Below, in pieces: positions 59,786 to 64,000 of a stretch of 64,000 bases of DNA. Position 1 is the stretch's first letter; each line of letters opens with the position of its first letter. The notes below the pieces were generated by a model that was not told the origin of the DNA, did no database searches, and saw only the letters and a list, made by a program, of their open reading frames with translations. Origin of the DNA: Acidobacteriota bacterium (lineage in GTDB: Bacteria; Acidobacteriota; Thermoanaerobaculia; Thermoanaerobaculales; Thermoanaerobaculaceae); NCBI GenBank assembly GCA_016213675.1, contig JACQZW010000020.1, positions 61,754 to 125,753 of the forward strand. The letters are read 5' to 3'. Position numbers and translations under genes: made by a program.

Positions 59786-59803
59786 GTCCCGAGTCCCGGG
59801 TCC
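59786..59803 (+). repeat. Heptamer repeat (GTCCCGR), two and a half units
   Basis: GTCCCGA, GTCCCGG, GTCC. Same heptamer as in the glycosyltransferase at 13 kb. Lies in the 112-base gap between the CNT transporter and TetR genes. Confidence 0.85.
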
Positions 59804-59840
59804 TGCGACGCTCCATCCGGGCCACGGGCCACGTCTCTTC

Positions 59841-61091
59841 CTACAGCAGGATCCCCGCGATGCAGGCGTTGACCACGTTGACCAGCGTGCCGGCGAGGAG
59901 GGCGCGGACGCCGAGCCTGGCGAGGTCGGCCTGGCGGTCGGGGGCGATGCCGCCGATGCCGCCGATCTGGATCGCGATCGAGCTGATGTTCGCGAAGCCA
60001 CACAGTGCGTAGGTCGACAGCACGACGGTCCGGGGCGAGAGGACGGGCACGCTGCCCGCCGCCTGGGCGCCGGAGGCGATGGCGGCGGCGTTGTCGAGCA
60101 GCGTCTTCATGTCGAGGTAGGCGATGAACTCGTTGAGGGCGATCTTCTTGCCGACCAGCACGCCGACCTGGCCGCACTCCGCCCACGGGACGCCCATCAG
60201 CCACGCGACCGGCGCGAAGGCGCGGGCGAACAGCCAGTCGAGGGAGAGCTGCGGCAGGCCGACGAGGCCGCCGCACCAGCCGAGCAGCGCGTTGACGAGC
60301 GCGAGCAGCGCGAGGAAGGCGATGAGCATCGCGGCGACGTTCAGGGCCAGCTTCATCCCGTCGATCGCGCCGGAGGCCGCCGCGTCCACCGGGTTGACCC
60401 ACGGTCGCGCCACCTGCGCCTTGACGGTGCCGGCGGTCTCCGGCTCGCCGTCCTCGGGGAAGAGCAGCTTGGCGATGACGAGCCCGCCGGGCGCGGCCAT
60501 CACCGATGCTGCGATGAGGTGCACGGCCGGGACGCCGAAGGAGATGTACACCGCCATCACGCCGGCGGCGATCGTGGCGAAGCCGCCGACCATCACCGCG
60601 TGGAGCTCCGACTGGGTCAGCCGGGGCACGTAGGGACGGACGAACAGCGGCGCCTCGGTCTGGCCGACGAAGATGTTGGCCGCGCCGCACAGCGACTCGG
60701 CGCCCGAGGTGCGCATCGAGCGCATCATCACCCAGGCGATCCACTCGACGACGCGCTGCAGCACGCCGAAGTAGTAGAGCAGCGTCATCGCCGAGGCGAC
60801 GAAGATGATCGTCGGCAGCACCTTGAAGGCGAAGAAGTGGTCGACGAACTTCTCGCCGAAGACGAAGCTCGCGCCGGCGTCGGAGAAGTCGAGGAACTTC
60901 TTGACCACGGTGCCGAAGAAGCCGAACAGCTCGAACCCGACCGGGGTCTTGATGATGAAGAGGGCGATGGCGATCTGCAGGCCGAGGCCCCAAACGACGG
61001 TGCGCCAGCGGATCGCCCGGCGGTTCGTCGAGAACAGGTAGGCGACGGCCAGGAACACCACCAGCCCCAACGCCGAGATCGCTCGCTCCAT
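59841..61091 (-). CDS. Concentrative nucleoside transporter (CNT/NupC family)
   Basis: A 416-residue inner-membrane symporter that imports nucleosides with protons or sodium. It has about ten helices. The first gate-like block is WRTVVWGLGLQIAIALFIIK; FGEKFVDHFFAFKVLPTIIFVAS carries the family FxFxVLPxIIF pattern; AANIFVGQTEAPLFVRPYV is the G(Q)TEAP substrate-binding motif, and NEFIAYLDM and CGFANISSIAIQIGGIGG form the second repeat. Length equals NupC relatives (~400-420). No deaminase or phosphorylase is adjacent. It is followed by a purine permease on the same strand. Confidence 0.95.
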   Translation of the reverse strand: MERAISALGLVVFLAVAYLFSTNRRAIRWRTVVWGLGLQIAIALFIIKTPVGFELFGFFGTVVKKFLDFSDAGASFVFGEKFVDHFFAFKVLPTIIFVASAMTLLYYFGVLQRVVEWIAWVMMRSMRTSGAESLCGAANIFVGQTEAPLFVRPYVPRLTQSELHAVMVGGFATIAAGVMAVYISFGVPAVHLIAASVMAAPGGLVIAKLLFPEDGEPETAGTVKAQVARPWVNPVDAAASGAIDGMKLALNVAAMLIAFLALLALVNALLGWCGGLVGLPQLSLDWLFARAFAPVAWLMGVPWAECGQVGVLVGKKIALNEFIAYLDMKTLLDNAAAIASGAQAAGSVPVLSPRTVVLSTYALCGFANISSIAIQIGGIGGIAPDRQADLARLGVRALLAGTLVNVVNACIAGILL

Positions 61092-61227
61092 GCGCCCTCC
61101 CCGACAGCGGGCGCATCATACCCTTCCGCCCGCCCACTCGGTCGAGGGTCGAGACTCGGGAGTCAAGGAACGAAGGTGAAAACTCGCCTTCGGGTGTCGA
61201 GCGCGAGGAGGTGCGGTCGGCTGTCGG
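61092..61227. other. Intergenic stretch with weak hairpin
   Basis: 136 bases between the NCS2-type and CNT genes. CGAAGG (61171-61176) pairs with CCTTCG (61187-61192) over a 10-base loop and could be a terminator for the NCS2-type gene. A GGTCGAGACTCGGGAGTC stretch recalls the heptamer family. No gene is seen. Confidence 0.45.
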
Positions 61228-62841
61228 CTACGCGGGGTCGGGGTGGCCGAGGTCGTCGGACGGCGGCTCCTTGCTCGCCTGGGTGAACGAGAGGAGCAGG
61301 AGGAGCGCCGCGAAGACCGCGTAGGCGAGGGCGAACTGGTAGGGCACGGCCCGGGCCAGGCCGGTGAGCGTCCACGGCAGGTACATGTTGCCGTCCGGCG
61401 AGGACGAGTGGACCACCCCGAAGAAGGTGAACACCGACAGGATGCCGAGGTAGAGCGCCGAGAGCCGCAGCCGCCGGTCGATCATCTCGGCGAGGAACGC
61501 CCCCCACAGCATCGCCGTCAGGATGAAACCGTTGCCGAGCGCCACGGTGACCAGGACCTCGGGCAGCTCCTTGCCGGTCTTGACGAGCAAGCCGGTGAAG
61601 ACAGCCGCGGGGAGGAACGTCGACAGCTTGATGGCGAGGAGGCGGGCGACGGTCGGGAAGTACGCGAACGCGACCGCCGGCGCGTGGCGCGCGGGGCAGG
61701 CGAGGAACGCCTGGACCATGATGTCGAGGGCGACGAAGATGAGGATCGGCGCGAGCACGGCGCGGGGGATCAGCTCGACGATGTACGACACGTAGCCGAG
61801 GACGCCGCCGAGGCCGACGAACAGCCCGGTGATCAGGGTGTACCCGGCGCGGGCGCCCATCCCCTTGTAGGCCGGCTGGCCGATGTACGGCGTGGACTGC
61901 GCGACACCGCCGCACACCCCGGCGATCAGGGTCGCGACCGCTTCGGTGAGGAGGATGTCGCGGGTCTTGAAGTCGTCGCCGGCGACGCGGGCGCTCTCGG
62001 TCACGTTGATGCCGCCGACCACCGTGAGCAGCGCGAACGGGGCGGCGAGGGGGAGGTACTGGAGCGCGCCGGCGAACCCCTTGAGGAAGTCCAGGGTGGG
62101 CAGCGGGACGCCGCCGTGGAAGTCGGCGCCAGGCGGGGGCGCGTAGGTCCCGCCGACCCAGCCGAGCGGACCGAGGATGTAGTAGAGCGCGGTGCCGACG
62201 GCGACCGCCATGAGCACGCCGGGGAGGCTCTTCGGCAGCCGCACCCGGGCGACCAGGTTGTAGAGGATGAGGCCGAGGGAGACCATGCCGATGAGCGGCA
62301 GGCCGAAGATGTCGACGAGCGGGACGAAGCCGATGAGCGCGAGGCCGATCCCGGCCAGGGAACCGAGCAGGCCGGCCTGGGGGACCATCCTCTGGACCCA
62401 GCCGCCGCAGAACGAAAGCACCAGCTTGATGACGCCGATCAGCACCATCGTCGCCATGCCGATGTACCAGGTCTGCATCGCCGCCGCCTGGGGGTCCATC
62501 CCCTGCGCCTTGAGGGAGACGAACGCCGGACCGAGGACGACGAGGGCGATGCCGATCGTCGACGGGGTGTCGAGCCCGAGCGGCATCGCGGTGACCTTGG
62601 TGTTGCCGGTCCTCCGGGCCAGCCGGAAGGCCATCCAGGTGTATACGAGGTCCCCGAACAGCACGCCGAGGGCGGTGCCGGGGAACATCCGCTTGTAGAC
62701 GATCTCGGCGGGGAACTGGAAGGCGAAGACGAGGATTCCGGCGAGGAAGGAGAGCACCGTCAGGTTGTCGAACATCAGCCCGAAGAAGCCGTTCACGTCG
62801 CCGATCGAGAACCACTGGTACTTGCGGGACTGGGTCGTCAT
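61228..62841 (-). CDS. NCS2-family purine/xanthine-type permease
   Basis: A 537-residue inner-membrane transporter with about thirteen helices. The start GDVNGFFGLMFDNLTVLSFL, TAMPLGLDTPSTIGIALVVLGP and VVGGINVTESARVAGDDFKT fit the AzgA/NCS2-like xanthine-guanine permease branch, where NVTESA holds the substrate-binding residues. QPAYKGMGARAGYTLITGLFVG is the loop before the scaffold helices. It is longer than typical NCS2 members (~450), with a C-terminal extension of charged residues. Substrate (purine base, or possibly another small anion) is inferred. Confidence 0.82.
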   Translation of the reverse strand: MTTQSRKYQWFSIGDVNGFFGLMFDNLTVLSFLAGILVFAFQFPAEIVYKRMFPGTALGVLFGDLVYTWMAFRLARRTGNTKVTAMPLGLDTPSTIGIALVVLGPAFVSLKAQGMDPQAAAMQTWYIGMATMVLIGVIKLVLSFCGGWVQRMVPQAGLLGSLAGIGLALIGFVPLVDIFGLPLIGMVSLGLILYNLVARVRLPKSLPGVLMAVAVGTALYYILGPLGWVGGTYAPPPGADFHGGVPLPTLDFLKGFAGALQYLPLAAPFALLTVVGGINVTESARVAGDDFKTRDILLTEAVATLIAGVCGGVAQSTPYIGQPAYKGMGARAGYTLITGLFVGLGGVLGYVSYIVELIPRAVLAPILIFVALDIMVQAFLACPARHAPAVAFAYFPTVARLLAIKLSTFLPAAVFTGLLVKTGKELPEVLVTVALGNGFILTAMLWGAFLAEMIDRRLRLSALYLGILSVFTFFGVVHSSSPDGNMYLPWTLTGLARAVPYQFALAYAVFAALLLLLSFTQASKEPPSDDLGHPDPA

Positions 62842-62874
62842 GCGCGCGCTCCCTGGGGAATTCTAGAGGAAAGG

Positions 62875-62926
62875 GAACAGGGGACGGGGGACAGGGGACA
62901 GAAGTGCGGGGTGCGATCCCCTGTTC
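62875..62926 (-). terminator. G-rich repeat hairpin downstream of the TldD/PmbA-like gene
   Basis: GAACAGGGGA (62875-62884) pairs exactly with TCCCCTGTTC (62917-62926), and the right arm touches the stop codon at 62927. Between them are further GGGGGACAGGGG units of the window-wide G-rich family (four G runs, AAGGGAACAGGGG onwards). Confidence 0.6.
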
Positions 62927-64000
62927 TCATGCGATTTCCAGGCGGTGGACGAGCAGCGACGGCGTGGTCACCGCGCAGTCGAGCGAGAAGCTCTCGAGGT
63001 CGGCGCCGGTCGCCGCGAGGCCGGTGAGCAGGCGCTTCAGCGACCCGCGCAGCTCGACGAGCGGGTGGGTGGCGACCGCCTTGCCGTGCAGGATGGAGAC
63101 CGCGGCCGAGCGGACCGCGAAGCGTCCGGTGGCCTGATCGACGAATACGCCGCCGGCCGGGCAGGCGAGGTAGAAACCGCGGTCGAGGGCCGCGAGCAGG
63201 CCGGGCTGGGGGAGCGCCCGCACCGGTGAGACCACGAGGTTCGCCGGCCCGGCGCCCGGCGGCTCGCGGTACGACCGCCGCACCGCCCCGCCACCGGCGC
63301 CGAACAGGTCGCGGGCCTCGCGCCACATGACGTACCGCTCGCGGGTGTGCCCGCCGGCGAGCAGGACGATCGTCCGGGCCGGCAGGCCCTCGCCGTCGCA
63401 CGGCGCGGGAAGCAGGCCGCCGGGGCCGGCCCGGTGGTCCTCGAGGCGCCAGATCGGCGAGACGCGCCCGTGGGCGAGCGCGGACTCGAGCTCGCCCGTG
63501 CCGGCCGACAGGTGGCGGGCCAGGGCGGCGACCAGCGGAGCCGCCACCGACGGGGCGAGGAGCATGTCGGCGAGCTGGCGGGGCGGCGCGGCGCCGCTCC
63601 TCGCCAGGCGAGCCGCGCCGAGCGCGCGCTCCGCGACCGCCCTCACGTCGAGCTCGCGCAAGCTCGGGACGGCGGTGGAGACCAGCCGCCACGGACCGTC
63701 CTCGGGGGCGAGCAGGAGCTCGACGAGCGCCCCGGCGGAGTCCCAGCGGGCGACGAACCCCTCGCCGGTGGCGAGCGCCGAGGTGGCCCGGCCCTCGAGC
63801 ACCCGCAGCTCGACGAGCGAGACCTCGCCGTCGCGCTCGACGACCTCCGCGAGGGCTTTGGTGAACGCCTCGCGCCGCTCGGCCGAGCCGCCGGCCGCGG
63901 GCGGCGGCACCGGCGTGACGCCCAGCAGGCGGCGCGGCGGCAGCGGGTCGGGGGCTGGAATCGCGGCGGCCAGCGCGGTCCTCGCCGCCTCGTGGCCGGC
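62927..64000 (-). CDS. TldD/PmbA-like protein, 5' end beyond the window
   Basis: The frame is open to the right edge, so the start is not visible; a GTG at 63910 could be an internal start giving 327 residues. The N-terminal visible part (VELRVLEGRATSALATGEGFV) resembles the variable strand of TldD/PmbA proteins (modulators of gyrase, peptidases). The C-terminal domain is clearer: GLLAALDRGFYLACPAGGVF, ILHGKAVATHPLVELRGSLKR and DCAVTTPSLLVHRLEIA follow the PmbA order. The zinc motif HExxxH of active TldD is not seen in the visible part, so it may be the inactive PmbA-like partner. Its downstream hairpin starts at the stop. Confidence 0.6.
   Translation of the reverse strand, partial: AGHEAARTALAAAIPAPDPLPPRRLLGVTPVPPPAAGGSAERREAFTKALAEVVERDGEVSLVELRVLEGRATSALATGEGFVARWDSAGALVELLLAPEDGPWRLVSTAVPSLRELDVRAVAERALGAARLARSGAAPPRQLADMLLAPSVAAPLVAALARHLSAGTGELESALAHGRVSPIWRLEDHRAGPGGLLPAPCDGEGLPARTIVLLAGGHTRERYVMWREARDLFGAGGGAVRRSYREPPGAGPANLVVSPVRALPQPGLLAALDRGFYLACPAGGVFVDQATGRFAVRSAAVSILHGKAVATHPLVELRGSLKRLLTGLAATGADLESFSLDCAVTTPSLLVHRLEIA

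Overview
The window is about 64 kb of very GC-rich (roughly 70-75% by eye), densely coded chromosomal DNA. Genes often overlap by 4-20 bases (ATGA/GTGA junctions) and GTG starts are common. Outer-membrane efflux channels, OmpA proteins, lipoproteins and a PilD/PilS/PilR-like group point to a Gram-negative, didermic bacterium. Gene content and style suggest an Acidobacteriota- or Myxococcota-like lineage; this is inference, as no rRNA or other taxonomic marker is present. I see no tRNA, rRNA, CRISPR array, phage or intact insertion sequence.

Layout. (1) 0-18 kb: a surface-polysaccharide and membrane block on + (two O-antigen-ligase-like proteins, a YfhO-like membrane protein, a membrane/spermidine-synthase-like fusion, four glycosyltransferases, a WecA/MraY-type initiating transferase and an FAD oxidoreductase). 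It runs into a prepilin peptidase, a sensor kinase and an NtrC-type regulator. (2) 18-20 kb: selA on -, framed by two inverted copies of a ~145-bp structured repeat. (3) 20-23 kb: a coiled-coil protein, a TPR protein and an atypical ClpX-like ATPase, then an OsmC protein on -. (4) 23-29 kb: a complete RND efflux operon (TolC, adaptor, pump). (5) 29-42 kb: a secreted unknown protein, YchF, two membrane proteins (one with TPRs), a subtilase, a beta-lactamase-fold hydrolase with TPRs, a ThrE exporter and a 793-residue protein of unknown family. (6) 43-46.7 kb: glycerol kinase overlapping a monoacylglycerol-lipase-like hydrolase, then an iron-sulfur protein. (7) 46.8-50.4 kb: two paralogous OmpA proteins with calcium-binding thrombospondin type 3 repeats, on either side of a small membrane protein. 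(8) 50.6-53 kb: a patatin-like lipase with an extra N-terminal domain, and a HicAB module whose toxin gene is broken. (9) 53-59.7 kb: a second RND operon on - led by a TetR regulator with a readable promoter and operator. (10) 59.8-64 kb: a CNT nucleoside transporter, an NCS2-type purine permease and a TldD/PmbA-like gene open at the window edge.

Non-coding DNA holds several short repeat families: a heptamer (GTCCCGR/CGGGACY), an octamer (TTCAACCC/GGGTTGAA), G-rich GGGGACAGGG blocks that often form terminator-like hairpins, and a 30-bp direct repeat carrying TACAAGACCTGACCCC. The most striking case is a seven-unit heptamer tract directly after the start codon of a glycosyltransferase, the layout of a phase-variable contingency gene.

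Working together: the first block would build, polymerise and ligate a surface glycan, next to type IV pilus/secretion processing and its two-component control. The two RND systems export toxic compounds. GlpK with the lipase would turn monoglycerides into glycerol-3-phosphate. CNT and NCS2 carriers would salvage nucleosides and bases.
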